64,000 nt of DNA from Roseovarius arcticus (GCF_006125015.1 NZ_SZZN01000001.1:1-64000), one strand, 5' to 3'; positions 25,239 through 34,809 are shown, counted from the first letter of the stretch. Translations and numbers: made by a program. The notes: generated from the sequence alone by a model not told the origin.

Positions 25239-27824
25239 ATGGACAAGCGTCCCGATCTGACAGGCCCCCTGCGGGCGCGGCTTCGCGCCCCGCTGACGCT
25301 GACATGGGCCGGCCTTTTGGCCGAGCGGCTGGTGCGTGCCTTCTGGCCGCTTTGGACGTTGCTAATTGCCGCCGGTGCCTCAGTGATGCTGGGCGTTCAG
25401 GATTATGCCTCGTTTGAACTGGTGGCAGGCGCTGGGATTGCGGCTGCGCTGGGCGCGCTCGCGCTGATGGTTGTGGGCCTCAGCCGCTTTCGCTGGCCGC
25501 GCCGCGGCGAGGCGCTGGACCGGCTAGACGCCGCGCTGCCTGGCCGCCCTTTGCAGGCGCTGGGCGACACGCAGGCGATCGGTCAGGGCGACGCCGCATC
25601 CGAGGCATTATGGCAGGCGCACCGCACCCGGATGGAGCGTGCCGCCGCCGCGGCCCGTGCGCCCAAACCTGACCTAAAAATTTCGCGCCTCGATCCCTTT
25701 GGCCTGCGGCACATCGCGATGCTGGGGCTGGTTGTTGCGATGCTGTTTGGATCGGTCTGGCGGATCGCGTCGCCGGGGTTGATGATACCGAATGGCGCCT
25801 TGGCCGCCGGCCCGACATGGGAGGGGTGGATTGAGCCGCCGGTCTATACTGGCCTGCCCAGCCTCTATTTGGCAGATCAAAAGGCGCGCATTGATGTGCC
25901 TGCGGGCAGCCGCGTTACCTTGCGATTCTATGGCGAGGTCGGCGCATTGGCCCTGTCTGAGACCGTATCGGGCCGTACCGACGGTATCGCCCCCGCCACC
26001 GACCCGTCGCAGGACTTTGCCGTGGCGCAGGACGGCACGCTGTCCATCGCGGGGCCCGGTGGTCGCAGCTGGGGCATCCGTGCTGTGCCGGATACTGCCC
26101 CCTCTGCAACGCTGCTAAGCGAGGGCGCAAAAACCACCTTTGACGGGCAGATGAGCCAGCCGTTTACGGCAATTGACGACTACGGCGTGACCGGCGGTAC
26201 AGCGACCTTTGCGCTAGATCTCGGCGAGGTTGACCGGCGCTATGGTCTGGCCGCCGAGCCTGAGCCGCGCGAGGTGATCACGCTGGACCTTCCCTTGCCG
26301 ATCAATGGCAGCCGGACCGAATTTACTGAAGCGCTGATTGAGAATCTGTCGCAGCATCCGTGGGCACATCTGCCCGTCACGCTGACCATTGAGGCGCGTG
26401 ACGCGGCGGACCAGACCGGCGTTGCCGCGCCGTTGCAGATGAGCCTGCCAGCGCGCCGCTTTTTCGATCCGGTCGCTGCCGCGATCATCGAGCAGCGCCG
26501 CGATCTGCTGTGGAGCCGCAGTAACGCGCGCCGGATCGCGCAGGTGGTCCGTGCGATCACCTATCAGCCAGATGACGCGCTGTTCCGCGACACTGCGGAT
26601 TTTCTAAAGCTGCGCACTATCCTGCGGCGATTGGAGGCAGCATACGAAGGTGATGCCCTGACGACCGACGTGCAGGAGGAGCTGGCGGCGGCGCTGTGGG
26701 ATCTGGCCGTGACACTAGAGGATGGCGATATCGAGGACGCGCTGGAGCGCATGCGCGAGGCGCAGGAGCGATTGACCGAGGCGATGCGCAACGGTGCGAG
26801 TGAGGACGAAGTCGCGCGCCTGATGCAGGAGCTGCGCGACGCAACGGAAGACTATCTGCGCCAGAAAACGCAGCAGGCACAGCGCGAGGATGGCACTGAT
26901 CAGCCGGACCAGGGCGAGCAGAATATGACTACGCTTAGCCAGCAGGATCTGCAGGATATGATGGACCGCATCGAAGATCTGATGAGCCAGGGCCGCATGG
27001 CCGAGGCCGAAGAGGCGTTGCGCCAGTTTCAGGAAATGATGGAGAATTTGCGCGTGACCGAGGGCCAGCCCGGTGATGGTGAGGGCAGCCCAGGTCAGCA
27101 GGCGATGGAGGGGCTTGCCGATACGCTGCGCGAGCAGCAGGGCCTGTCGGATCAGGCCTTCCGCGATTTGCAGGAGCAGTTTAACCCCGGCGCGCAGGCA
27201 GGTGAAAGCCAAGGCAATGAGGGCCGCAATGGCGGGCAGGGCCGCGGACAGAGCCATGAGGGGCAGGGCGGCCAAGGCCAAAGCGACGGCGGAAGCGCTG
27301 ATGGCGAAGGCCAACAAAGCGGGCAAGGCGGCGGCCAGCCTGGTGATCTGGCCCAGCGGCAGAACGCGTTGCGCCAAGAGCTTGAGCGCCAGCGCGGTAG
27401 TCTGCCGGGCGGCACTAGCGAAGAGGCACGCGGCGCGCTTGACCGCGCTGGCGACGCTATGGACGGCGCCGAAGAGGCGCTGCGCAACGGCGATTTGGCC
27501 GAGGCGATCGACCAGCAGGCCGAGGCGATGGACGCACTGCGTGATGGAATGCGCGGGCTAGGCGAGGCGATGGCCAAGGAGAATCAGAACCGTCAGGGCG
27601 GGCAGGGCCGTGCTGCTGGCGCGACGGGCGGGCAGCAGTCTGATCCGCTGGGCCGCACGCCAGGGCAGGGCAACCGCGCAGGCACCGAAGGTGATTTGCT
27701 GCAGGGCGAGGACGTCTATCGCCGCGCGCGAGAGTTACTGGACGAGTTGCGCCGCCGGTCTGGCGAGGGTGCGCGACCCGAAGTAGAGCGTGACTATCTG
27801 GAGCGTCTGCTGGAGCGGTTCTAG
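25239..27824 (+). CDS. Large DUF4175 / TIGR02302 family membrane protein
   Basis: An 861-residue protein of a family found in alphaproteobacteria, without known function. Three hydrophobic segments lie near the N-terminus (LVRAFWPLWTLLIAAGASVM; AGAGIAAALGALALMVVGLS; HIAMLGLVVAMLFGSVW). A periplasmic beta-rich part follows (about 190-440), then a long helical, Glu/Arg-rich domain. Residues about 540-800 are low-complexity, rich in Gln, Gly and Glu, with coiled-coil segments between. The C-terminus is YRRARELLDELRRRSGE followed by a terminal helix. It starts 28 bp after lysA, and its stop overlaps the convergent EamA gene by 4 bp. Confidence 0.88.
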   Translation: MDKRPDLTGPLRARLRAPLTLTWAGLLAERLVRAFWPLWTLLIAAGASVMLGVQDYASFELVAGAGIAAALGALALMVVGLSRFRWPRRGEALDRLDAALPGRPLQALGDTQAIGQGDAASEALWQAHRTRMERAAAAARAPKPDLKISRLDPFGLRHIAMLGLVVAMLFGSVWRIASPGLMIPNGALAAGPTWEGWIEPPVYTGLPSLYLADQKARIDVPAGSRVTLRFYGEVGALALSETVSGRTDGIAPATDPSQDFAVAQDGTLSIAGPGGRSWGIRAVPDTAPSATLLSEGAKTTFDGQMSQPFTAIDDYGVTGGTATFALDLGEVDRRYGLAAEPEPREVITLDLPLPINGSRTEFTEALIENLSQHPWAHLPVTLTIEARDAADQTGVAAPLQMSLPARRFFDPVAAAIIEQRRDLLWSRSNARRIAQVVRAITYQPDDALFRDTADFLKLRTILRRLEAAYEGDALTTDVQEELAAALWDLAVTLEDGDIEDALERMREAQERLTEAMRNGASEDEVARLMQELRDATEDYLRQKTQQAQREDGTDQPDQGEQNMTTLSQQDLQDMMDRIEDLMSQGRMAEAEEALRQFQEMMENLRVTEGQPGDGEGSPGQQAMEGLADTLREQQGLSDQAFRDLQEQFNPGAQAGESQGNEGRNGGQGRGQSHEGQGGQGQSDGGSADGEGQQSGQGGGQPGDLAQRQNALRQELERQRGSLPGGTSEEARGALDRAGDAMDGAEEALRNGDLAEAIDQQAEAMDALRDGMRGLGEAMAKENQNRQGGQGRAAGATGGQQSDPLGRTPGQGNRAGTEGDLLQGEDVYRRARELLDELRRRSGEGARPEVERDYLERLLERF

Positions 27825-28717
27825 CGCTTTGCTTCGCTGATGGCAGTCGGGCGCAGGGCGGCGATCGCCTCAATCAGGGCCGCTCCGATGATTAGCACCC
27901 CGCCCGACATGCGGTAAAGGCCGAATGGCTCGTCCAGCAGCAGAGCGCCCGACACAACGCCAGCCACGATTTCTAGCGTAAAGAGAAAGCTGAGAAGGCC
28001 GGGTGGCAGACGCTGAGCGCTCCACATCGTGATGCCGAGGACTGGCAAGAGGTAGATCGCCCCGACCGCCAAGGATGTGCCAAACGCGGGCGCGCTGGCC
28101 ATGGTGGGCAGCGCCTCGCCCGTGCCCCACGCAAAGGCCAGCGACAGCAGCATGGCGGATACGACCGTGGCAAGCGTCAGTGCAGAGGTGGTCGATTTCT
28201 GGCCGGAAAATATCAGCGCCGCGCCAATCGCCCAAGCCACCCCCGAAATCAGCGCCAACGCATCGCCGAGCGTGATGGCAGCTAATGAGACGTCACCGCC
28301 CAAAACCAGATACGCGCCGCCCAGTGAAAGGATCAGCGTCACTGTGGATGTGCCTTGCCAACACTGGCCTAAAAATACCCATTCGATGATCTTGCTCCAG
28401 GCGGGGGCGAGGTAGAACAGCAAGATCGCGCGCACGACGTCGGACAGGGTCAGCGACAGCGAATAGCAAGCGAAGGCCAGCCCGACCAGAACCGCGCCGA
28501 GCAGCGTTCGCGCGCTGAGACGCAGCTGCATTCGTGTGGCCAGCATGTAGCCACCAATGGCCAGCGCCGCGCCCAAATTGCACACAATGCCGGCCTGCGC
28601 GCCGCTTAGGCCCATGGACTCAATCCAGCGGATTGTGATCCACCATAATCCCCACAGGATCGCTGAGCAGAAAGTCAGCAGAACCGGGGTCAGCGGCCTG
28701 CCGGTGGCGGGCATCAT
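27821..28717 (-). CDS. EamA (DMT) family transporter
   Basis: Drug/metabolite-type permease of 298 residues with ten hydrophobic segments in two EamA repeats (about 12-140 and 150-285). Recognisable pieces are LLTFCSAILWGLWWITIRWI at the start, AILLFYLAPAWSKIIEWVFL ending repeat one, and LLSFLFTLEIVAGVVSGALL with LLDEPF in repeat two. Substrate unknown. Two adjacent ATGs at 28717 and 28714 are possible. It lies 18 bp after the zinc-ribbon gene, so the two may be co-transcribed. Confidence 0.87.
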   Translation of the reverse strand: MMPATGRPLTPVLLTFCSAILWGLWWITIRWIESMGLSGAQAGIVCNLGAALAIGGYMLATRMQLRLSARTLLGAVLVGLAFACYSLSLTLSDVVRAILLFYLAPAWSKIIEWVFLGQCWQGTSTVTLILSLGGAYLVLGGDVSLAAITLGDALALISGVAWAIGAALIFSGQKSTTSALTLATVVSAMLLSLAFAWGTGEALPTMASAPAFGTSLAVGAIYLLPVLGITMWSAQRLPPGLLSFLFTLEIVAGVVSGALLLDEPFGLYRMSGGVLIIGAALIEAIAALRPTAISEAKR

Positions 28718-28735
28718 TGCGGCGGCGTCCGCATT

Positions 28736-29665
28736 CTAGCCACCGGTAGGCGCGGTTGAGGTCAGCCCGTCCAGCCATAGCATCGCGCCGGCCACCTGCC
28801 CGTCGAGCCACTGGCGCAGCCCGTCAACCCAAACGACATAATCGGCCAGCACACCCTCCAAGGCGGGCATCAGATCTGCCAGCTGGTTTGCAAAGATGTA
28901 GACCAGCAGCGCGGCGATCGCGATCAGAAGCGACACTAAGAAACCCCGGCGAAACCCGCCTGCTGGACGCGGTGCAGCCTCAGGGTAGGGATCATAGGAG
29001 ACCTCGCCTGCCTGCGGCTCCTGAGCGGGCGAAAGGGAGGAATTGATTTCCTCAATGTCGGGAAACAGGCTGCGGCGGGATGTGGGGTCGATGTCGGTGT
29101 CATCTTCCTCCTCTTCCTCCGTATCGGGACGGACGCTGTCTTCGCCGCGCATTCGCGCCATGCGTTGCTGTTTCTCGCGTGCGCGCTGCCTCTCGTCCGG
29201 ATCACTCTCAAGGCCCAGATCGGTCTGTGTCTCTAATCCGGTTTGCGACGCCGACCGCGCGCGCGCTTCGCGCTCGGCCTCTTCGCGCAGAACGCTGGCA
29301 ACGGAGGGATCTATTTCGCGTCGCTCGGGCCGCTCAATCCGGGATGGTGGCGCATCGACAGTCGGCGCATCTGCGCGTTTCTTTTCCGGCTCAGGCGCGA
29401 CTTCGTCGGTTGCGGGCGGGGATGGTGGCGCGGCAAAATCCTCGGCGGCGGGCGGGGCGGGGGCCGTATCGGGCACGTCCTCCTGCCAGTCATCCGCGCC
29501 GGATGGGCGTTTTGCCGCGTCTGCGTCGCCTTGCTCCACGTCATTCGCGTGCGCCTGAAACCAGGTATCGCCGCAGTTAGAGCATTGCACATCCCGGCCC
29601 GCCTCGGGGATCACATCATCCGGAACTTCGTATTGCGCGCCGCAATTTGGGCAAGTCAGCCTCAT
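28736..29665 (-). CDS. MJ0042-type zinc-ribbon protein with C-terminal membrane helix
   Basis: A 309-residue protein. The N-terminal zinc ribbon (MRLTCPNCGAQYEVPDDVIP, then QCSNCGDTWFQ) has two CxxC pairs, the MJ0042 finger. A long acidic, Pro-rich, probably disordered region (about 45-215) follows, then a membrane helix GFLVSLLIAIAALLVYIFAN near 235-255 and a short C-terminal helix region with two Trp-rich segments. It is divergent from ftsE. The order zinc-ribbon, ftsE, ftsX, plsC recurs in Rhodobacterales as I recall, suggesting a cell-envelope role; this is inference. Confidence 0.82.
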   Translation of the reverse strand: MRLTCPNCGAQYEVPDDVIPEAGRDVQCSNCGDTWFQAHANDVEQGDADAAKRPSGADDWQEDVPDTAPAPPAAEDFAAPPSPPATDEVAPEPEKKRADAPTVDAPPSRIERPERREIDPSVASVLREEAEREARARSASQTGLETQTDLGLESDPDERQRAREKQQRMARMRGEDSVRPDTEEEEEDDTDIDPTSRRSLFPDIEEINSSLSPAQEPQAGEVSYDPYPEAAPRPAGGFRRGFLVSLLIAIAALLVYIFANQLADLMPALEGVLADYVVWVDGLRQWLDGQVAGAMLWLDGLTSTAPTGG

Positions 29666-29691
29666 GTTAACACCCGTCCCCTGTCACCTGT

Positions 29692-29706
29692 CCCCGTTTT
29701 ACGGGG
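29692..29706. repeat. Short inverted repeat between zinc-ribbon gene and ftsE
   Basis: CCCCGT (29692-29697), TTT, ACGGGG (29701-29706): a perfect 6-bp hairpin in the 171-bp divergent region, 27 bp from the zinc-ribbon start. It could be an operator or leader hairpin; no T-run follows. Confidence 0.25.
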
Positions 29707-29836
29707 TTCTATCTGATTTCGGTCACTCTAGGGTTTAAAGGATGCATCGAAAAGAGCAAAGGAATTGCACCGCTGCGATTGCAACGCGGGCCATGCTGGG
29801 GCATTTAAGAACCATAACGGGCATAAGGGGCAGCCG

Positions 29837-30514
29837 GTGATCGAGCTGGAGAATGTGGCCTATTCCTATGGCGGCGGCGAATTGCTGAGCGATATCACGC
29901 TGCGACTGCAGCCGGGATCGTTCCATTTTCTGACCGGTCCATCAGGCGCAGGCAAGACGACGCTGCTGAAACTGTTCTACGGCGCTCTATTGCCCACGGC
30001 AGGGCATGTGCGACTATTCGACGACAACGTCCGCGAGATGACGCGCGACGGTATTGCACTTGCTCGGCGCAGGATTGGCGTCGTGCATCAGGATTGCCAA
30101 TTCCTAAACCACCTCAGCGTTTCCGAGAATATCGCTCTGCCGCTGATGGTGTCGGACCGCGATATGCTGGCTGAGGACGCGAACCTGCGCGAATTGATCG
30201 GCTGGGTCGGCCTGACGCAGCGCGCGAATGCCTTGCCGCCAGAGCTATCGGGGGGCGAGCGGCAGCGCGCCGCACTGGCCCGCGCGATCATCATGTCGCC
30301 TGACGTGATCCTCGCGGACGAGCCGACGGGCAACGTCGATTGGGAAATGTCGCAGCGCCTGATGCGCCTGCTGATCGAGCTGAACCGAATGGGCAAGACG
30401 ATCATGATCGCTACGCACGATCTGGCGTTGATCCGTGCGACGAAATCACAAGTTCAGGCGCGTGTACTACGCATCTCGAATCGGCGATTGCAATTGGCAG
30501 GGGCAGATCTGTGA
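29837..30514 (+). CDS. ftsE: Cell division ATP-binding protein FtsE
   Basis: ATPase partner of FtsX at the septum, controlling peptidoglycan hydrolases. The 225 residues show the ABC motifs: Walker A GPSGAGKTTLLKLFYG, signature LSGGERQRAALARAI, Walker B VILADEPTGNVD and the H-loop ATHDLAL. The start is GTG 29837 (VIELENVAYSYGG, AGGGG upstream); no ATG gives the family start. Its stop overlaps ftsX (GTGA). The second half of the Walker B region is conserved, so it is active. Confidence 0.95.
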   Translation: MIELENVAYSYGGGELLSDITLRLQPGSFHFLTGPSGAGKTTLLKLFYGALLPTAGHVRLFDDNVREMTRDGIALARRRIGVVHQDCQFLNHLSVSENIALPLMVSDRDMLAEDANLRELIGWVGLTQRANALPPELSGGERQRAALARAIIMSPDVILADEPTGNVDWEMSQRLMRLLIELNRMGKTIMIATHDLALIRATKSQVQARVLRISNRRLQLAGADL

Positions 30515-31416
30515 AGCTGAATATTGATCGCTTGCGCGGCTTGCTCCCTCAGGATGCGAGCGCGGACCGCGTGGTGCCGCCCACGGGCTATACCGCTTGG
30601 CTGACGCTGTTTGTCGCCGGGGCGATGGCCTTTCTCGCGGTCTTTGCGCTGGCGCTGTCGTTGGCCACCTCGCGGCTGGCAGATCGCTGGGGGGACGCGC
30701 TGGCGCGAAGCTCCACCTTGCGCATTTCGGCGCCGGAGGGCCAGAGGCTGGCCCAAACCGATGCCGCGTTGAAAGTTTTGCAGACTACGCCGGGCATTGC
30801 CTCCGCCCGCGCGCTGACGTCTGAGGAGCAGCGGGCACTGCTGGCCCCATGGTTCGGGCCTGACCTGCCGGTCGAAAGCCTGCCAATCCCGCAACTGATC
30901 GAAATTATCGAAGATGACGTAGGCTATGACGCCGCCGGACTGCGCCTGCGCCTTGCGGCCGAGGTGCCGGGCGCGGTGCTTGACGATCACACGCGCTGGC
31001 GGGCGCCCTTGGTGCGCGCGGCGTCGCGTCTGCGTCTGCTGGGTTGGGTGTCGCTGCTCCTGATCGGTGGCACCGTGGCGGCGATGATCACGCTAGCGGC
31101 TAACGCGGCACTGTCGGCCAACGCTCAGGTCATCGGCGTGCTGCGCCTGGTGGGCGCGCGCGATAAGTATATTTCGCAGGCCTTTGTGCGCCGCTTCACC
31201 TTGCGTAGCCTTGGCGGGGCAGCAATCGGTACGGTGCTGGCCTGCATTGCGGTGGCGTTCCTTCCACGCACCGATGTCGGTGGCGGATTTCTGACGGGGC
31301 TTGGCTTTCAGGGCTGGCACTGGCTGTTGCCCCTGATCATCCCGCTGCTGTCTGGCGCGGTTGCCTACGCGGCCACCCGCGCGGCGGCGCAGCGCACTTT
31401 GCGTGACATGCCATGA
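30511..31416 (+). CDS. ftsX: Cell division protein FtsX
   Basis: Membrane partner of FtsE, 301 residues. The N-terminal cytoplasmic segment is followed by one helix (TAWLTLFVAGAMAFLAVFAL), a periplasmic domain of about 120 residues, then three C-terminal helices (LGWVSLLLIGGTVAAMITLA; GGAAIGTVLACIAVAFL; WLLPLIIPLLSGAVAYAATR) with the FtsX motif NAQVIGVLRLVGARDKYI between them. It starts at GTG 30511, overlapping the ftsE stop. Its own stop overlaps plsC (ATGA). Confidence 0.93.
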   Translation: MKLNIDRLRGLLPQDASADRVVPPTGYTAWLTLFVAGAMAFLAVFALALSLATSRLADRWGDALARSSTLRISAPEGQRLAQTDAALKVLQTTPGIASARALTSEEQRALLAPWFGPDLPVESLPIPQLIEIIEDDVGYDAAGLRLRLAAEVPGAVLDDHTRWRAPLVRAASRLRLLGWVSLLLIGGTVAAMITLAANAALSANAQVIGVLRLVGARDKYISQAFVRRFTLRSLGGAAIGTVLACIAVAFLPRTDVGGGFLTGLGFQGWHWLLPLIIPLLSGAVAYAATRAAAQRTLRDMP

Positions 31417-32153
31417 GCGGCGCCGTGCAATGGCTGCGCTCGCTGGTGTTCATCATCCAGATGTATGTGGCTATGGTGATCATAGGAATAGCCTTTTTTC
31501 CATGGGCATTGGTTAGTGCACGCGGCGCGCGCGCGGGTAGCAAAGCGTTCTGCCTGTGGGTCCGTTGGAGCGCTGGGTGGATGGTGGGCCTGCGCACCGA
31601 AATTCGGGGCACGCCGCCCACGGGCGAAGTGATGATCGCCGCGAAACATCAATCCTTCTTTGACATCATCCTCATATTCAGCGCGGTCCCGGCGGGTAAA
31701 TTCATCATGAAGCGTGAATTGCTATGGACGCCGGTGCTGGGCCAATACGCCTTGCGCATGGGCTGCATCCCAGTGAACCGAGGCAAGCGTAGCGCGGCGA
31801 TCAAGAAGATGGTCGCAGACGTCGCGCATGGTGCCACTCAGCCCGGCCAGCTGATCATCTATCCGCAGGGCACACGCGTCCCGCCCGGCGTGGTTGCACC
31901 CTACAAAATAGGCACGGGCGCGATTTACGCGGCGCTTGGGCAGGACTGCGTGCCGACCGCGACGAATGTGGGCGTATTCTGGCCCAAGCGCGGCCTTCTG
32001 CGCAAACCGGGACTAGCGGTGATCGAGTTTCTGCCGACCATCAAGGCGGGCATAAACCGCGCCGAATTCATGCAGCGGCTGGAGAACGATATCGAAAGGG
32101 CGTCGGATGCGCTGCTTTTGGAGGCGGGGTTTGAGCCAACTGAACCACGTTGA
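31413..32153 (+). CDS. plsC: 1-acyl-sn-glycerol-3-phosphate acyltransferase
   Basis: Makes phosphatidic acid from lysophosphatidic acid. The 246-residue membrane-associated PlsC has an N-terminal membrane helix, the catalytic HxxxxD motif in AAKHQSFFD near 72, the second block GCIPVNRGKRSAAIKKM, and the substrate-binding YPQGTRVPPG. The ATG overlaps the ftsX stop (ATGA), so it is translationally coupled to ftsEX. Confidence 0.94.
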   Translation: MSGAVQWLRSLVFIIQMYVAMVIIGIAFFPWALVSARGARAGSKAFCLWVRWSAGWMVGLRTEIRGTPPTGEVMIAAKHQSFFDIILIFSAVPAGKFIMKRELLWTPVLGQYALRMGCIPVNRGKRSAAIKKMVADVAHGATQPGQLIIYPQGTRVPPGVVAPYKIGTGAIYAALGQDCVPTATNVGVFWPKRGLLRKPGLAVIEFLPTIKAGINRAEFMQRLENDIERASDALLLEAGFEPTEPR

Positions 32154-32220
32154 GCATTTCGCGGCGCTAGTGGCGATTTACGGCGTGCCGAGCGTAATCT
32201 GGTCCTGAGGCAGCGGACAC

Positions 32221-32258
32221 AAAAAAGGCGGGCGCTGCGATTCAGCATAGCGCCCACC
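32221..32258 (-). terminator. Intrinsic terminator of lpdA
   Basis: GGCGGGCGCT (32227-32236) pairs with AGCGCCCACC (32249-32258), 9 of 10 positions, with a 12-nt loop. On the minus strand the stem is followed by a run of six T (32221-32226). It lies 22 bp beyond the lpdA stop. On the plus strand only a short T-run (TTTT at 32262-32265) follows. Confidence 0.75.
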
Positions 32259-32279
32259 CGATTTTGGCGTCTCACAAAT

Positions 32280-33668
32280 TTAAGCGTGGATCGCCCCATC
32301 GCCGCAAGCCAAAGCGGCCTCGCGCACCGCCTCGGAATAGGTCGGATGCGCGTGGCAAGTCAGAGCCAGATCCTGTGCGGCGGCGCCAAATTCCATCGCG
32401 ACGCAGACCTCGTGGATAAGATCGCCCGCCATTGGGCCAATGATGTGACAGCCCAGAATTCGGTCGGTTTCCTTGTCGGCGAGGATCTTGACAAAGCCGT
32501 CGGCGGCGAAGTTCGCCTTGGCCCGGCCATTACCCATAAAGCTGAACTTGCCGACCTTATATGCGCGGCCATCCTTTTTTAACTCGTCCTCAGTCTTGCC
32601 GACCGTTGCCACCTCGGGATGGGTGTAGATTACACCGGGGATGACGCCATAATTGACGTGGCCATGATTGCCGGCCAGCACCTCGGCGCAGGCCATACCC
32701 TCGTCCTCGGCCTTGTGGGCCAGCATCGGTCCATCAATTGCGTCGCCAATGGCATAGATGCCTTTGATGTTCGTTTGCCAGTGATCGTCCGTTTTGATCT
32801 GGCCGCGCTCGGACGTCTCGACGCCCAGATCCGCTAGGCCCAGACCATCGGTATATGGCTTGCGGCCCGTCGCCAGCAGCACGGTGTCGGCCTCAATCTC
32901 GGCCTCGCTGTCGTCTTTGCGCAATTTGTATTTAACGACCGCCTTGCCGCTCTTGACCTCACAGGATTGTACGGCCGCGCCCATGATAAAGTTGAGCCCC
33001 TGCTTTTTCAGTATCCGCTGGAAGGTCTTTTGTACCTCGGCGTCCATGCCGGGCGTGATCGCGTCGAGATACTCAACCACCGTCACCTCGGCACCAAGGC
33101 GCGAGTAGATGCTACCCATTTCCAGCCCGATGACACCTGCGCCGATCACGACCATTTTCTTGGGTATCTTGCCCAGCACCAGCGCACCGGTCGAGGATAC
33201 AACGGTTTTCTCGTCGACCTCGACACCCTTGAGACTGGAAGGCTCGGAGCCGGATGCGACGATGATACTTTTCGCCTCATGCGTGTCTTCGCCGACCTTG
33301 ACCTTGCCAGCCTCGGGGATAGAGGCCCAGCCCTTGATCCAGTCGATTTTGTTCTTTTTGAACAGAAATTCGATGCCCTTTGTATTGGTATCAATCGTTT
33401 CCTGTTTGTAGGTCTGCATCTGTTTCCAGTCGACGGACGGCGACTTTCCCTTGAGGCCCATGGCGGCAAAATTATGCTCGGCCTCGTGCAGCATGTGTGA
33501 CGCGTGCAGCAGCGCCTTGGAGGGGATGCAGCCGACATTCAGGCAGGTACCGCCCAGCGTATCGCGCCCCTCCACGCAGGCAGTTTTCAGGCCCAACTGG
33601 GCGCAACGGATGGCGGCGACATAGCCGCCGGGACCGGAGCCGATAACGATGACATCATAACTGGCCAT
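32280..33668 (-). CDS. lpdA: Dihydrolipoyl dehydrogenase (E3)
   Basis: FAD flavoenzyme that re-oxidises lipoyl groups of the 2-oxoglutarate dehydrogenase complex. The 462 residues include the FAD-binding [17 protein letters not shown], the redox disulfide [15 protein letters not shown], the NAD-binding [20 protein letters not shown], and the C-terminal [13 protein letters not shown] with the catalytic His. The ATG at 33668 has AAGGAT upstream; an extension to 33704 is rejected. It is the last gene of the minus-strand TCA block, but three unrelated genes separate it from sucB. Confidence 0.96.
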   Translation of the reverse strand: MASYDVIVIGSGPGGYVAAIRCAQLGLKTACVEGRDTLGGTCLNVGCIPSKALLHASHMLHEAEHNFAAMGLKGKSPSVDWKQMQTYKQETIDTNTKGIEFLFKKNKIDWIKGWASIPEAGKVKVGEDTHEAKSIIVASGSEPSSLKGVEVDEKTVVSSTGALVLGKIPKKMVVIGAGVIGLEMGSIYSRLGAEVTVVEYLDAITPGMDAEVQKTFQRILKKQGLNFIMGAAVQSCEVKSGKAVVKYKLRKDDSEAEIEADTVLLATGRKPYTDGLGLADLGVETSERGQIKTDDHWQTNIKGIYAIGDAIDGPMLAHKAEDEGMACAEVLAGNHGHVNYGVIPGVIYTHPEVATVGKTEDELKKDGRAYKVGKFSFMGNGRAKANFAADGFVKILADKETDRILGCHIIGPMAGDLIHEVCVAMEFGAAAQDLALTCHAHPTYSEAVREAALACGDGAIHA

Positions 33669-33787
33669 TGGAATATCCTTCAGATCAAGTTTGATTTGCA
33701 CCAAGCAGATAGCGAATTGCCCGGGAGGTCAACCGGACGCGCTGCTTGTGTGGGTTTGGCTGTGAGCCGTCTAGACGCAGCAATAGA

Positions 33788-34198
33788 TCAGACCAGCGCC
33801 GCCAGCAGCATCAGGGTGGTTGCGCCAAAGCCTACGGCCCAGATGACCGACCGCCATGGCACGAGGCCAAAGTAGTAGGCTGGCACATAAGCGATGCGCG
33901 CGGCGAGATATACCCAAGCGCAGGTCGCCGTCAGGCTGGTCGACTGCCCCGAAACCGTGATGACGGTGCAGGCGATGCCAAAGAGGATCAGCCCCTCAAA
34001 GTGGTTGTTCAGCGCGCGTACAAGCCGACCGGTTTTGGGATTGATCTGGTCGATCATTGCGCCGCCCATCTGCGCCGGATCGCGAGGCGACATCGTTTTG
34101 GCGGGCCCAAGCTCTAGGTTAACCGGAACGGCCATAAGCATGAATTGGACAACCTGAAGTAGGGCGGCAAGCGTTAGCGCGGTGAGTTCGGGGGTCAT
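33788..34198 (-). CDS. MAPEG family membrane protein
   Basis: A 136-residue protein with four hydrophobic segments and the MAPEG pattern: MTPELTALTLAALLQVVQFM at the start, GRLVRALNNHFEGLILFGIA in the middle and ARIAYVPAYYFGLVPWRSVI near the end. Eukaryotic members act on glutathione or eicosanoids; the bacterial subset is uncharacterised. The ATG overlaps the preceding stop (ATGA), so it is translationally coupled to the glycosylase-like gene. Confidence 0.87.
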   Translation of the reverse strand: MTPELTALTLAALLQVVQFMLMAVPVNLELGPAKTMSPRDPAQMGGAMIDQINPKTGRLVRALNNHFEGLILFGIACTVITVSGQSTSLTATCAWVYLAARIAYVPAYYFGLVPWRSVIWAVGFGATTLMLLAALV

Positions 34199-34809
34199 GC
34201 GTTCTGCACTGCCTTTGCGATGAGGGCCGCGCGCATGTCGTAACTACCGATGCGGGCCGACGGATGTGGGGCCGGGACGTGGTCAACACCGAAATGGGTC
34301 AGAACCTGCGCCGCGTCAATGCCTAGCGCGATGGGGCGGCGGCCCATAAGCTCGTGTCTGCCGATCGCGTCAAAGCTGGCGCGTGCGTGCGCGGCGGGGA
34401 TGGTCGATGAGCGTTTGGGCGTCAGCAGGTGGAAAACGGGGCTGATGTAGATGTCGGCGCGGTTGAGATTTAGGATAGCCAGCGCCTTGTCTATAACGCG
34501 GATGAACGGGTTATCGGGCAGGTGGCCAGTCTTTTGGAGCTCCTCCCGGTGGGCAAGCGCGGAGGGGGCATCGAGCCAGTCCTTGGAAATAAGCAGAGGG
34601 CCGGTAAGGTTCCCGCAGGCGATTTGTATGGGCGAGACGTAGTCACCGTCAAAGCCGAGATCGGCGAGGGTGGGATAGCCGGGAATGCGGAACTTGCGGC
34701 GGGCGGCGATGGCGCGGGAGCGACAGGTCGAAATGTCGGGCTTTGTTGCGCTAATCTCGCAGGCGTCGCCCATTTTCCCAACGCATAGCGCGTTCTGAGG
34801 GCTAGTCAT
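34195..34809 (-). CDS. Hypothetical protein resembling the uracil-DNA glycosylase fold
   Basis: A 204-residue protein I do not recognise with certainty. Its order of elements recalls UDG-like proteins: GPLLISKDW after a strand (motif-A position), DNPFIRVIDKALAILNLNRA then DIYISPVFHLLTP, a later strand RRPIALGIDAAQVL, and PAPHPSARIGSYDMRAAL, where HPS fits the family His-Pro-Ser loop. The canonical motif-A residues (GQDPYH or GEAPG) are absent, so activity is doubtful. The ATG at 34809 overlaps the upstream stop (ATGA). It sits in a three-gene insert between sucB and lpdA. Confidence 0.55.
   Translation of the reverse strand: MTSPQNALCVGKMGDACEISATKPDISTCRSRAIAARRKFRIPGYPTLADLGFDGDYVSPIQIACGNLTGPLLISKDWLDAPSALAHREELQKTGHLPDNPFIRVIDKALAILNLNRADIYISPVFHLLTPKRSSTIPAAHARASFDAIGRHELMGRRPIALGIDAAQVLTHFGVDHVPAPHPSARIGSYDMRAALIAKAVQNA

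Noticed and set aside
27160..27400. Possible tandem DNA repeat in the DUF4175 gene
   Set aside because: The Gln/Gly-rich codons look repetitive, but no fixed repeat unit is maintained; it is low-complexity coding sequence.
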